Of a DNA stretch of 25,443 nt, positions 7,443-15,977 are shown one piece after another. The DNA is from Bacteroidota bacterium (GTDB taxonomy: Bacteria; Bacteroidota; Ignavibacteria; Kryptoniales; JAKASW01). Each line of letters starts with the position of its first letter. The first letter of the stretch is position 1. The stretch covers positions 1-25,443 of the forward strand of contig JAJYJD010000015.1 in NCBI GenBank assembly GCA_021789755.1, read 5' to 3'. The position numbers and the translations under genes were made by a program. The notes below the pieces were generated by a model, which had not been told where the DNA came from, ran no database searches, and was given only the letters and a program-made list of their open reading frames with translations.

Positions 7443-9674
7443 AAATATGTTTATTCAACTGAAAGGCTGTATTCCGGCTCGAGTCTCGGGAATTTGACCA
7501 CATTTGTTCAACTGGATCCCGAAACAAATATTCATGGGGTTTGGTCTTCCTTAAATAATAGTTTCTATCTTGGCAAGCTGTCTGTGAACTTCCTTCTCGG
7601 GGGCAAAGGAGTTGCTCCGCGCGAGACAGTATTTGAACCCTCCAGCCAGTCGACATCCTTGAGAGCCGGTGATTTGGAGATCGTCAAGCGAGTTGCGCTT
7701 CCGTTCTTCGAAGATATTGAAACGTTGCCGACCGGTCCGGGAAAAGTCTTCGTGGATATAGATGTGAAGAATGATTCCGACAATGCTGCGGAATTGCTCA
7801 TCAAATCCGACTTTATTTTCCCGGCAGTCGCTTCTCCTTTGTTCACAAAGAAACCGCCTGCAGAAGATAGCGCGAAAAAGTTCGTGATAACTTATACATC
7901 AGGATCGCTCACTGCTCTCGAGGTGGGGAGCGGCAACAACGTTGTCGCCAGGTTTTCAGAGCCCGCGATTTCCCACGCTACCGACGACGAGACTGCAGAA
8001 TTGCAGTTCGCCTTGATTGTGTCCCCTCATGAATCTAGGTCATTCAATATCGCGCTGTATCTGGGCCGGGAAAAGCAAGCCGATTCTCTCGTCGAACTTG
8101 CGAGCCCAATGAATGATGAATCGGCGTCATCGGCGAAGCTGGAGGAACTGCTGAAAACATCCGAGTTCCTGACTCCAAGCGGGACAATAAACAGAGGCAT
8201 ATACTGGGCGAAAGTAAACACGCTGCGCGTGCAACATAAATTCAGAAGCGGGTTCGGATTCACGAATGATCCTCCGCAGGATATAGTTGTTGTGCGGGAT
8301 TTGGCCTGGTACATGATGGGGTCCGACTACTTCAGGCCGGCTTTCTCCCGGGAACTCGTGGAATTGACGGAGAAGTATTGCTATCATCCCGACGGTAAAC
8401 TCACCGAGTTTATCCACGCGGACGAAAACATTCCGGAGCTGCACGATTACAATTTAAACATAAATGATGACACCCCTCTGTTCATCCTGGCGCTCAGGCA
8501 CCATGTGCATCTGGACCGAGATCCCGATTTTGTTATGCGGGCATTTAAGCTGGCTGTACCCGCCGTGGATTATATCCTGTCCCAGATGAAGGACGGTCTC
8601 ATCTACTCCACCGCCGCCGGTACAAATGTCGAGGGGATCGCGAGCTGGAGAAATATCATTGATGATTACAACCTTTCAGGATTTGTTACCGAGATCAACG
8701 CGGAATGTTGCGAAGCTCTGAGAGCCGCCTCCGAGCTGGCGGAAATGGTAGGTGCGAGCAAATTGTCGGAAAGATATGAGAGGGAAGCGGCGAGACTCGA
8801 GCAGAACATCCTGTCAAAACTGAGGGATGGTGAAAACGGCTTCTTTCTTCTGAACATTGACCAAAAGGGCGTGCCTCATCGGGACGTTACCGGAGATCTG
8901 GTGTTTCCCGTCCTTTTCGAGATTGGGGACAGGAAGGTCAGGCTGAAAATCGTAAATAGACTCCTTTCCGAAGATCTGTGGACCAAACACGGAGCCCGAA
9001 CAGTCGCTGCCAGCGATCCTACTTACGATCCCGAGTTCGGAATGAACTTGATGGGGGGAATATGGCCGAACCTGACTGCATGGTTTGCCTTGGCCTCCAA
9101 AGAGTTCTATTCGGATGTTGTAGCAGAAGCGATGGAGAAGATCTATTCGATAAGTGAGTCCGCATCGCCAAGAGACTTCGGAAATGTCATCCCGGGCGAG
9201 TTTCCCGAGAGGCTGCATGGCGAGACTTTCATGAGCATGGGCATGGGAATGAGCCCATGGATGCCTCCGACGTATCTATGGCTTGGAATTGAAGGCTTAC
9301 TCGGACTGAAGGTTGAAAAAGGTTCCGTGAAAATTGAGCCTTCGATGCCTCAGGCTTGGAGTTTCCTTTGTGTATTCGATATCCCCATCGCAAGTGAAAA
9401 ACTCAGCGTAGTCATCTATAACGGAATTTTGTACTCCGACCTCGAGATCGAATCGGAGTTACCTTCGCGTCTCGGAGTGTTTACACATATTTGCCGTAAT
9501 GATGGACTGCGGGTCTTCAAGTTTACGGACAACATAGGCGTGAAATTTTTCGCTTTCTCTTTCGACGAATACACCGGCAGTGTCACAATCCCCGTGAACG
9601 AGCACTCGATAGATTTTAACTTGAGCCTCGGCAAGGATGAAATGCAGGAGATCAATGTCGATCAAGCGGATTAG
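7440..9674 (+). CDS. Cytosolic (alpha/alpha)6-barrel glycosidase-like protein, debranching-enzyme-like
   Basis: A 744-residue protein without a signal peptide, starting at TTG with a good ribosome binding site. The first ~240 residues look like a beta-sandwich (NIHGVWSSLNNSFYLGKLSV, KVFVDIDVKNDSDNAAELLI). From ~250 on it is a six-hairpin barrel with VVRDLAWYMMGSDYF (Asp287), INDDTPLFILALRHH, NAECCEALRAASELA and MGGIWPNLTAWFALA (538-552), followed by a small beta domain. The order of motifs resembles the catalytic part of amylo-alpha-1,6-glucosidase/GH63-like enzymes (established similarity of this fold), but I cannot place it in a defined family. Its position before GH130 and GH2 genes suggests that it processes imported oligosaccharides in the cytoplasm. 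The stop lies 20 bases inside the next gene. Confidence 0.75.
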   Translation: MKYVYSTERLYSGSSLGNLTTFVQLDPETNIHGVWSSLNNSFYLGKLSVNFLLGGKGVAPRETVFEPSSQSTSLRAGDLEIVKRVALPFFEDIETLPTGPGKVFVDIDVKNDSDNAAELLIKSDFIFPAVASPLFTKKPPAEDSAKKFVITYTSGSLTALEVGSGNNVVARFSEPAISHATDDETAELQFALIVSPHESRSFNIALYLGREKQADSLVELASPMNDESASSAKLEELLKTSEFLTPSGTINRGIYWAKVNTLRVQHKFRSGFGFTNDPPQDIVVVRDLAWYMMGSDYFRPAFSRELVELTEKYCYHPDGKLTEFIHADENIPELHDYNLNINDDTPLFILALRHHVHLDRDPDFVMRAFKLAVPAVDYILSQMKDGLIYSTAAGTNVEGIASWRNIIDDYNLSGFVTEINAECCEALRAASELAEMVGASKLSERYEREAARLEQNILSKLRDGENGFFLLNIDQKGVPHRDVTGDLVFPVLFEIGDRKVRLKIVNRLLSEDLWTKHGARTVAASDPTYDPEFGMNLMGGIWPNLTAWFALASKEFYSDVVAEAMEKIYSISESASPRDFGNVIPGEFPERLHGETFMSMGMGMSPWMPPTYLWLGIEGLLGLKVEKGSVKIEPSMPQAWSFLCVFDIPIASEKLSVVIYNGILYSDLEIESELPSRLGVFTHICRNDGLRVFKFTDNIGVKFFAFSFDEYTGSVTIPVNEHSIDFNLSLGKDEMQEINVDQAD

Positions 9675-11007
9675 TGTTTTCGTTCTGGCCCTAGTGAGCT
9701 TGAAAGTCGCCGAAGCTTCGGAGCCATACCGCGTGAATATGAGTCACCTTCTTTCGCTGATCCAAAATGTCGACCTGAACGGGAAGAGGGTCTCCGTTGT
9801 CGACATATATGCCGATTATCCTACTTACAAGCCTGTCGTCGCGAACGGTGAAGGCTTTGCCTGCGTGGACGACGCGGCTCGCGCTGCGGTTCTTTTTATC
9901 CGTTATAATGAAGTGTTTAACAAACACGAGAATAAAACCGTAATTAATGGCCTGGTGCAATTCATCCTGGCGATGCAGACTGCCAACGGCTGTTTTTATA
10001 ATTTCGTGAAGAATGAGGATGGGAAAGTCGTAATCAACACGGACGGTCGAACCAGCGTGGCAAACTTTGGCTGGTGGGCGGGCCGTGCGCTCTGGGCTTT
10101 GGGAGAGGCCGCGGTGTATTACAAACACACCGACCGACCTCGGTTCGAGAATGTCATAAATGCCGTGAAAAGGTCTATGCCGCAGGTCGATTCGCTCCTC
10201 AGGAATTACGGCAAGCTGTCGGCGTCCGGCAATCCAACCTGGCTGCTGTACGGGGACGGAGCGGATGCATCTTCTGAACTAGTGCTCGGCCTGAATGCGG
10301 CGTATGAAGCCACCGGTCGTAAGGAGTACATGCATGCGGCGGGGAAGTTGTGCGAGGGCATGGCTGCTCTCCAAAGAGGCGATTGCGGGGAAGCACCATA
10401 CGGAATGTTCGCCTCGAACGGCGAAGGGTGGCATGGCTGGGCGAATTCACAGGCAGCAGCCATACTGAAATATTCGCGCCTTAGCGGAGACAGCACATTG
10501 TTCAGGAAAGCCATCAACGATATCAACTGTTTTCTTCCCCGATGGGCCGGAGCCCGCTTTTTCAGGTCGTGCGATTCGAAGGGTGACAGTCTCGATTATT
10601 CCGGCCAGATAGCATATGACGTGCGGCCTGCAGTTTCGGCAGCTGTCGAGGCCTGCGAAATAACTCACGACATTAAGTACAAGACGCTCGCGTGTGTCCT
10701 GTCATCATGGTTCTTCGGGAACAACACCGCCGGTGCCCGATTCTATTTCGAGAAAACCGGTCTGTGCTTTGACGGAAGCATCGACTCGGTGAGTATAAAC
10801 AGGAATTCCGGCGCGGAATCGACGATCGAAGCTCTTCTGACGATGGTGGAGCTTCACAGGGTCCGTGCGGCCTTTCACAGGATCACGCTGACTTCCGTTC
10901 CCTCATTAAATGCGGCAGAGTATCATTACGATTTTGACGGAAGAGTGCTTAGCCTGAAGATGACTCCAAATGGCTTTGAACCGAAATTGGCTCGCTCTTC
11001 CCGCTGA
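9655..11007 (+). CDS. Exported (alpha/alpha)6-barrel protein related to proteins found beside GH130/GT4 genes
   Basis: A 450-residue protein. I choose ATG 9655 over the upstream in-frame ATG 9637 because AGGAG at 9646-9650 lies correctly before it. Residues 1-~22 (MSIKRISVFVLALVSLKVAE) look like a signal peptide. The body has paired helices of a six-hairpin barrel: GFACVDDAARAAVLF (68-82), SVANFGWWAGRALWALGEA, LYGDGADASSELVLGLNAAY and NGEGWHGWANSQAAAILKY. From memory, GYCTDDNARAL and SHGRALWALG patterns occur in uncharacterised barrel proteins or domains next to GH130 phosphorylases and family 4 glycosyltransferases; this one appears to be an exported relative. Asp72-Asp73 and the Trp-rich GWWAGR are candidate active-site residues. 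An AGE-type epimerase fold is the main alternative. The start overlaps the previous gene by 20 bases. Confidence 0.7.
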   Translation: MSIKRISVFVLALVSLKVAEASEPYRVNMSHLLSLIQNVDLNGKRVSVVDIYADYPTYKPVVANGEGFACVDDAARAAVLFIRYNEVFNKHENKTVINGLVQFILAMQTANGCFYNFVKNEDGKVVINTDGRTSVANFGWWAGRALWALGEAAVYYKHTDRPRFENVINAVKRSMPQVDSLLRNYGKLSASGNPTWLLYGDGADASSELVLGLNAAYEATGRKEYMHAAGKLCEGMAALQRGDCGEAPYGMFASNGEGWHGWANSQAAAILKYSRLSGDSTLFRKAINDINCFLPRWAGARFFRSCDSKGDSLDYSGQIAYDVRPAVSAAVEACEITHDIKYKTLACVLSSWFFGNNTAGARFYFEKTGLCFDGSIDSVSINRNSGAESTIEALLTMVELHRVRAAFHRITLTSVPSLNAAEYHYDFDGRVLSLKMTPNGFEPKLARSSR

Positions 11008-11038
11008 TCTCACGGTTAAGAAATTCACGGTTTGATAA

Positions 11039-12109
11039 ATGAACCTTAGTGTCTCAGTTGACAAAATGAAAGTTGAACGCCTCAACGGCGGGCGGCCAAT
11101 CTTGAGAGCGGTCCGGTACCATGATTGGGAAAACGAAGTCGTATTCAATCCGGCATGTGTCTTCCTGGAAGACCGGGATAGTATTGCCCGCGTGTCTGAG
11201 TCTCTCTCTCTGCCTGAGCCTGTTGCCGGGAAACTGGAGGAGCTCAAAGGAATTTGCATTGTGATCTATCGGGCGCAGGGGAGACCTGCAAAGGCCGAAG
11301 ATTATCGTCGTTCGAGATTTGGAATTGCAATCTTTACTCCGACCTTGAACTTGATCTACCGTCATCCCGCGCCGATCATGACACCTGAATTTGACTATGA
11401 AGATTTGGGAGTCGAAGATCCGCGAATTACCAGGATCGACGATAAGTTCGTGATGCTTTACGCAGGCTATTCTTCCCACCGAGCTTTGGATGATTCGGAA
11501 TCGACTTCGAACAAGATCAACATCTGTATCGCGTTCTCCGATGATCTTGTGAAATGGGAGAAAAAGGGACCCTTGAAAGGCAAACTCAACGAGATCGATA
11601 ACAAGAATGCGGCTCTCTTTCCTGAAAAATTGAACGGGTCCTATTGTATTTTACACAGGCCGATGGAGGGGCGTGACCCGATGACTGTCCACCTTGCCCA
11701 TTCGGAAACTCTGACAGGGGATTGGGTTGACGACGGGATGTTGATGTCGGCAACGGAGGTACCTAAGTTTAGAAAGTCGTGGATCGGAGCCGGAGCGCCT
11801 CCACTGCCGATCGGCAATAACGAATATTTAGCCATTTACCACACAGGCCACTTCAACCCGGACGGCACGCGTGAATATGATCTCGGCCTCTGCAAATTGA
11901 AATGCGATGGAGAGCCGGAAGTAACGGAGAGGGTAGAGTTCTTCATGAGACCAGAAACCGGTAGTGAAACGGTCGGAAATAAATCGCTGGGGGTAAATAA
12001 CGTGCTCTTTATTTGCGGGGCATATGTGTTCCAGGATCATTTGTATTTCCCCTATGCCGGAGCGGATACTCTCATCCTTGCGGCAAGGATTAAACTAACG
12101 ACTCAATAA
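11039..12109 (+). CDS. GH130 family beta-mannoside phosphorylase
   Basis: A 356-residue cytosolic protein without a signal peptide. It has the GH130 five-bladed propeller signature: VFNPACVFLED, then IVIYRAQGR, RSRFGIAIF, the central GVEDPRI with the family's general-acid aspartate at Asp127, DKFVMLYAGYS, the KNAALFPEK blade motif, and EYLAIYHTGHF. GH130 phosphorylases cleave beta-1,4- or beta-1,2-mannosidic bonds with phosphate and release alpha-mannose 1-phosphate (established). Retention of the Arg-rich motifs argues for a phosphorylase rather than the hydrolytic GH130 subgroup, but subgroup assignment needs an alignment. It would process oligosaccharides brought in by the upstream ABC system, saving ATP at the mannose phosphorylation step. 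It starts 31 bases after the previous gene and is followed 23 bases later by the beta-mannosidase. Confidence 0.9.
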   Translation: MNLSVSVDKMKVERLNGGRPILRAVRYHDWENEVVFNPACVFLEDRDSIARVSESLSLPEPVAGKLEELKGICIVIYRAQGRPAKAEDYRRSRFGIAIFTPTLNLIYRHPAPIMTPEFDYEDLGVEDPRITRIDDKFVMLYAGYSSHRALDDSESTSNKINICIAFSDDLVKWEKKGPLKGKLNEIDNKNAALFPEKLNGSYCILHRPMEGRDPMTVHLAHSETLTGDWVDDGMLMSATEVPKFRKSWIGAGAPPLPIGNNEYLAIYHTGHFNPDGTREYDLGLCKLKCDGEPEVTERVEFFMRPETGSETVGNKSLGVNNVLFICGAYVFQDHLYFPYAGADTLILAARIKLTTQ

Positions 12110-12132
12110 GGAGAAATAAAAGAATTCCAGTT

Positions 12133-14586
12133 ATGACTAAAGAACCGAATCACACAGTCAGTCTGAATGGGGATTGGCAGGTCAGAGCGCTCGGGAAATT
12201 ACCGGAGTCGGTCAACACGTCTGCTTCGGGATTCATCGGCGTTGTCCCCGGTACAGTGCACACCGCCCTCATGTCGGCCGGAGCATTGCCTGATCCTTTT
12301 TACCGCAATAATGAATCGAGTGTTCAATGGGTGGAAGACCTTGATTGGGAATACTCGAGGGAATTTGAGCTGAGTGATGAACAAATAACTTCCCCGGCGA
12401 TCTTCCTGGTGTTCGAGGGAATCGACACGGTAGCGGATGTCTTCCTGAACAACAGGAAAATACTTCACACCCAGAACATGTTCGTGAGTCACAGCGTGAG
12501 GATTGAGCGTTTCGCGAAACCCGGGAAAAACCTGATTCGTGTTGTCCTTCGTTCTCCAAGAGCCTTTGCAATAGCCAGAGAAAAGAAACATGGAAGAATA
12601 TTTGCCGAACTCGATAGTTACAGAGTTCACATTAGAAAAGCTCAGTATTCATTCGGCTGGGATTGGGGACCGAGACTCGCCGCGAGCGGGATCTGGCGGA
12701 GCGTTCGAATTGAATTCGTAAGACATATCATCGTGGCCGATATCCACCTATCCACTGCGGCAGTAACGAAGGGCGGAGTGAAAGCGCTCTTTACGGGGAA
12801 GTTCGACGCCGTTTCCGGGAGCCTCCGGGGAAAACGTGTCCGGATTTCGATCGGTGGCGGAGAAACTCGCTGGGAGTTTATCTTCCCCGCTGCAAAGATT
12901 ACAAAGCGGGAGCTTCGATTGTCGGGCGCTGTGCCGTGGTGGACTCATGATTACGGCGATCCGAGGCTCTATGATGTCAGGGTGGAAGTCCTTGACGAAC
13001 AGAATTCAACCCTGTCGGCGCGAGAATTTAGGACCGGGTTCCGGGAGATCAGGATTTTGCGCAACCGCGACAAAACCGGGGAGAGTTTCATCTTTGAGCT
13101 GAACGGGCGGAAGATTTTCGCGAAGGGTGCAAACTGGATCCCGGCGGACAGTTTTCTTCCTCGTGTGTGGGGATCAGACTACCGCGAGCTCGTCATAGCG
13201 GCGCGTGAAGCGAACATGAACATGCTCCGCGTGTGGGGCGGCGGTATTTATGAAGATGAAGAGTTCTATCGCGCATGTGACGAAAACGGAATTTTAGTGT
13301 GGCAGGATTTTATGTTTGCCTGCGCCTCGTATCCGGAATACAGAGAGTTTCTTGACGAGGTCCGGGATGAGGCGATGAAAAATGTCTCCCGGATTTCAAA
13401 CCACCCGTGCGTGGCGGTTTTCTGCGGAAATAACGAATCCGAGTGGATTTGGAAGTCAAAAACCGGAAGGCCGGTCGACGAAATGCCTGGCGCTTCCCTG
13501 TTCGGGAAGCAACTTCGTGCTGTCGTCGCGAAGATAGCTCCTGAGGTTCCTTATTGGCGCTCTTCCCCGTTCGGGGGCAGTGAGCCCAACAGCCAGTCCG
13601 AGGGAGATCACCATCAGTGGGAGGTGTGGAGCTCATTCAGGTCACCCGCGGAGTACCTGAAGAATTCTGCCGGGTTTGTGTCTGAGTTTGGATTCCAGGC
13701 CCCTCCATCGCTGTCTGCGATAAGGGACTTCACGAAGCCGACGGACCGCGACATGCAAAGTGAAGTAATGAGAGCGCACAACAAGCAGGTCGAAGGCACG
13801 GAACGCCTGTTCAGATTCCTGTCCGGCGAAGTGAAGATCGCACGGAACTTTGAAGATATCGTCCTCCAGATGCAGCTGGTCCAGGCAAAGGCGATCAAGA
13901 CAGGGGTGGACCATTGGAGATCTCGGAAGTGGGCAACTGCGGGCACAATTTTCTGGCAACTTAACGATTGCTGGCCAGTCTCCAGCTGGTCGGCCGTGGA
14001 TTACGGAAAACATCCGAAAGCGCTCTTCTATTGGGCAAAGAAATTCTTCAATCCGGTAAAAGTAATAATCACCGATGAGACCGATCGTGCACGGGTGTTT
14101 CTAGTGAACGACCATGCAAAGCGAATCGACGGTGATTTGGAAATCGTGGTGTCTGACCTGAGGGGAAACAAAAGTGAATCCTTCAGGAAGAGTCTGCGAT
14201 TGAGCGGAGACTCTGCAATGAAGGGGCTTTCAATACCTTTGTCCGGTCTGCGAAAGTCAGATACATTCATCAATGTCCTCTTTAGGGAATCTGAGACCGG
14301 CAGGATTATCGATCAGGACCAGCGGATTCTTGTACCATGGATGGATTTTGCGTTTGAAAAACCAAATGTTAGCATCGGAGTAGGCGAAGAAGGCGAGACA
14401 AAAGTGATCACTGTGAAGTCTGATGTATTTATGCAGGGAGTGTTCATGCCGCTGGATGAAGGGCTGGGCGAGCTTTCTGATAATTTCTTCACGCTTCTGC
14501 CGGGAACGGAGAAGAGTATTCGTTATTCAGGCCGCAGCATTCCCGAAGGATTTCAACCGAAGTTTCCGCTTCTGGCTTCGCTATGA
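12133..14586 (+). CDS. GH2 beta-mannosidase
   Basis: An 817-residue cytosolic enzyme that removes terminal beta-linked mannose. The N-terminal jelly-roll has the classic beta-mannosidase opening: FIGVVPGTVHTALMSAG, PDPFYRNNESSVQWVEDLDW and SYRVHIRKAQYSFGWDWGPR. The TIM barrel has NMLRVWGGGIYEDEEFY, the acid/base glutamate in FCGNNESEW (Glu435) and the nucleophile in SEFGFQ (Glu518), with FWQLNDCWPVSSW after it; all catalytic elements are present. Length matches the family (~800-860). The ATG at 12133 has AAGGAG 19 bases upstream, unusually far, and no better in-frame start is visible. It closes the mannoside cluster and would finish what GH130 leaves. After its TGA the same frame stays open for 47 more codons to 14730, probably by chance. 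Confidence 0.95.
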   Translation: MTKEPNHTVSLNGDWQVRALGKLPESVNTSASGFIGVVPGTVHTALMSAGALPDPFYRNNESSVQWVEDLDWEYSREFELSDEQITSPAIFLVFEGIDTVADVFLNNRKILHTQNMFVSHSVRIERFAKPGKNLIRVVLRSPRAFAIAREKKHGRIFAELDSYRVHIRKAQYSFGWDWGPRLAASGIWRSVRIEFVRHIIVADIHLSTAAVTKGGVKALFTGKFDAVSGSLRGKRVRISIGGGETRWEFIFPAAKITKRELRLSGAVPWWTHDYGDPRLYDVRVEVLDEQNSTLSAREFRTGFREIRILRNRDKTGESFIFELNGRKIFAKGANWIPADSFLPRVWGSDYRELVIAAREANMNMLRVWGGGIYEDEEFYRACDENGILVWQDFMFACASYPEYREFLDEVRDEAMKNVSRISNHPCVAVFCGNNESEWIWKSKTGRPVDEMPGASLFGKQLRAVVAKIAPEVPYWRSSPFGGSEPNSQSEGDHHQWEVWSSFRSPAEYLKNSAGFVSEFGFQAPPSLSAIRDFTKPTDRDMQSEVMRAHNKQVEGTERLFRFLSGEVKIARNFEDIVLQMQLVQAKAIKTGVDHWRSRKWATAGTIFWQLNDCWPVSSWSAVDYGKHPKALFYWAKKFFNPVKVIITDETDRARVFLVNDHAKRIDGDLEIVVSDLRGNKSESFRKSLRLSGDSAMKGLSIPLSGLRKSDTFINVLFRESETGRIIDQDQRILVPWMDFAFEKPNVSIGVGEEGETKVITVKSDVFMQGVFMPLDEGLGELSDNFFTLLPGTEKSIRYSGRSIPEGFQPKFPLLASL

Positions 14587-14614
14587 TCCCCTGTAAGATG
14601 TCTTTCACGCCCGC

Positions 14615-14636
14615 GTGTGACGGTAACCCGTAACAC
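14615..14636. terminator. Hairpin after the beta-mannosidase gene, possible terminator
   Basis: GTGTGACGG (14615-14623) and CCGTAACAC (14628-14636) form a nine-position stem with one mismatch and a four-base loop, 29 bases after the stop codon. No T-run follows, so it is a weak candidate for a transcript end or 3' stabilising hairpin. Confidence 0.3.
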
Positions 14637-14895
14637 TGATTACGTCAGGAAGGGCGCTGTCGTCGGCGGAGGCGGTGACTTGTCGACCATCAGGCATCTC
14701 GGCGGGCTCGGTATTCTCGACGTCTTCAATTGATTCGGCAGCTTATGCAGATTTTATCGACCGACAATTGGCAGACATGCACCGGCATTGAATTGCAGTT
14801 TCGTGGGGGATTGTCTAATGTCACGGAAATCAGGGTAACACGGGATCAGGGCAAAGAAGAGTAATCTCACGATTATACGCCGAGCGGAGTATGCG

Positions 14896-14949
14896 AGAAG
14901 CGAAGCTTCTGGTGACCAAAAGACAACCTCTGGTGGAAGTAATCCACCA
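14896..14949. other. Tandem pair of short hairpins
   Basis: AGAAGC-GAA-GCTTCT at 14896-14910 is a perfect 6-base stem with a triloop. TGGTGG (14931-14936) and CCACCA (14944-14949) form a second perfect 6-base stem with a 7-base loop. A seven-T run follows at 14987-14993. The pair could belong to a small RNA or a degraded repeat; nothing identifies it. Confidence 0.3.
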
Positions 14950-15240
14950 ACCGGGGACCAACATCACGACGGATAAACCTCAATTATTTTTTTGCGCGGG
15001 TCTGTTAAAAACGTGGATAGTCGATGGAAAGCCCGGGAAGCCGAGTCGAAATTCACTCCATTCAATGCGTTTCTAGGGAAACAGAGGCCGGCAGTTTGCC
15101 AGTACCTGTGTAGATCGCTAACTTACTATTGTTACATCAATCTGGAGTTGGTCGGTTATCGGCCGGGCAGTGTGGACAACAAATGTCCGGCGGGTGCTGT
15201 GCCATGATACCGTGCAGAAAGAGGGGGGAATCAGGAAAAC

Positions 15241-15270
15241 AGTGGTGACACTTCGGTGACAGTCCCCAAG
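15241..15270. repeat. REP-like repeat next to the tRNA gene
   Basis: GGTGACA occurs twice in direct orientation (15244-15250 and 15255-15261) and is followed by GTCCCC. On the minus strand it reads GGGGACTGTCACC then GAAGTGTCACC, resembling short repeats that I recall being dispersed in many bacterial genomes, sometimes with Y1/IS200-like REP transposases. No transposase is nearby; the identity is from memory and unverified. Confidence 0.35.
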
Positions 15271-15286
15271 AAATCCTCGAATTTCG

Positions 15287-15360
15287 TGCGCCTGGAGGGA
15301 TTCGAACCCCCAACCCTCAGATCCGTAGTCTGATGCTCTATCCAATTGAGCTACAGGCGC
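15287..15360 (-). tRNA. tRNA-Arg (anticodon ACG)
   Basis: Read on the minus strand, the 74 bases start GCGCCTG and end CAGGCGC plus discriminator A, giving a perfect 7-base acceptor stem. The anticodon arm is TCAGA-CTACGGA-TCTGA, so the anticodon is ACG (arginine, CGN codons after A34 is edited to inosine). The T loop GGTTCGAATCC is standard and the D arm has AGCTCAATTGGATAGAGC. The CCA end is not encoded. Confidence 0.96.
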
Positions 15361-15509
15361 GGCATGATTAAATTAGCATTTGCAGAACGATTTTCAAAGA
15401 TGGAATTCGGATCGCTTCGTTCCAGGTTTGAACGTGTCTTTCCATCTCCCGGTCGAAAACCTGAAACCCGGCTCGATTTCCTGCATCAAAAAATATGAAT
15501 GGAGATATC

Positions 15510-15965
15510 ATGGCAGAAAGATCGGCTTTAGTAAGACAAGTCAGGGGAATGACGTTTGCCGGACTGACGGAGTCCGGCCACTGGGTCACAGTCGACGGCC
15601 CGCCTGAATTTGGCGGGAGCAGCGCGGCCATCAGGCCGAAGGAACTGATCCTTATTTCACTCGGCGCCTGCACGGGAAGCGATGTCGTTTCGATACTCCA
15701 GAAGAAACGTGTGAAACTTGGCGGCTTCGAGGTCCGGCTCAAGGCCCAGGTCGCGGAAGAGCACCCGCAGGTCTATACGAAAATCCATATCGAATATGTC
15801 TTCTACGGCGTGGATCTTCCGGCTAATGACCTCGAGCGTGCCATAGACCTGTCGCAGAATAAATATTGTCCCGTCAGCGCGATGCTGAAAAATTCAGTCG
15901 AGATTACCAATTCATACGTCGTTCTTCCCCCGGACGAATTTCATACCGTCAAACCTTCAACATGA
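15510..15965 (+). CDS. OsmC/Ohr-family protein
   Basis: A 151-residue cytosolic protein of the OsmC family, whose members reduce organic hydroperoxides with a pair of cysteines. I chose ATG 15510 (MAERSALV) because GGAG at 15501-15504 lies five bases before it; the upstream ATG 15495 would include that site in the coding region. The family elements are visible: PPEFGGSSAAIRPKELILIS, the first cysteine in LGACTGSD (Cys54) and the second in NKYCPVSAML (Cys120). Both cysteines are kept, so peroxidase activity is plausible. It is the first of three closely spaced plus-strand genes with a glutaredoxin and GroES, suggesting a thiol/proteotoxic stress operon (inference). Confidence 0.9.
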   Translation: MAERSALVRQVRGMTFAGLTESGHWVTVDGPPEFGGSSAAIRPKELILISLGACTGSDVVSILQKKRVKLGGFEVRLKAQVAEEHPQVYTKIHIEYVFYGVDLPANDLERAIDLSQNKYCPVSAMLKNSVEITNSYVVLPPDEFHTVKPST

Positions 15966-15977
15966 GAAAGGATGGAG

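Larger units (their letters stand above)
14587..15286. other. Gene-free stretch between the mannoside cluster and tRNA-Arg
   Basis: About 700 bases with no convincing gene on either strand. Short frames at 14891-15076 and 14992-15207 have no recognisable protein features or ribosome binding sites. The stretch holds a hairpin just after the mannosidase, two further hairpins at 14896-14949, a seven-T run at 14987-14993 and a REP-like repeat at 15241-15270. It may be the remains of an inserted or decayed element next to the tRNA gene, but no integrase or transposase remnant is recognisable. Confidence 0.6.

Noticed and set aside
14640..14655. GTCAGGAAGGG shared between the post-stop region of the mannosidase and the end of the PpiC gene
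   Set aside because: An 11-base match is expected many times by chance in a 25-kb window; the protein contexts do not align beyond VRKG.
14881..14950. Resemblance of GAGCGGAGTATGCGA to group II intron domain V
   Set aside because: The matching 3' half of domain V (CGTACGGTTC type) is absent and no reverse transcriptase is nearby.
14891..15207. Two small plus-strand frames in the gap before the tRNA
   Set aside because: No ribosome binding sites, no hydrophobic or domain features, and the translations look random.
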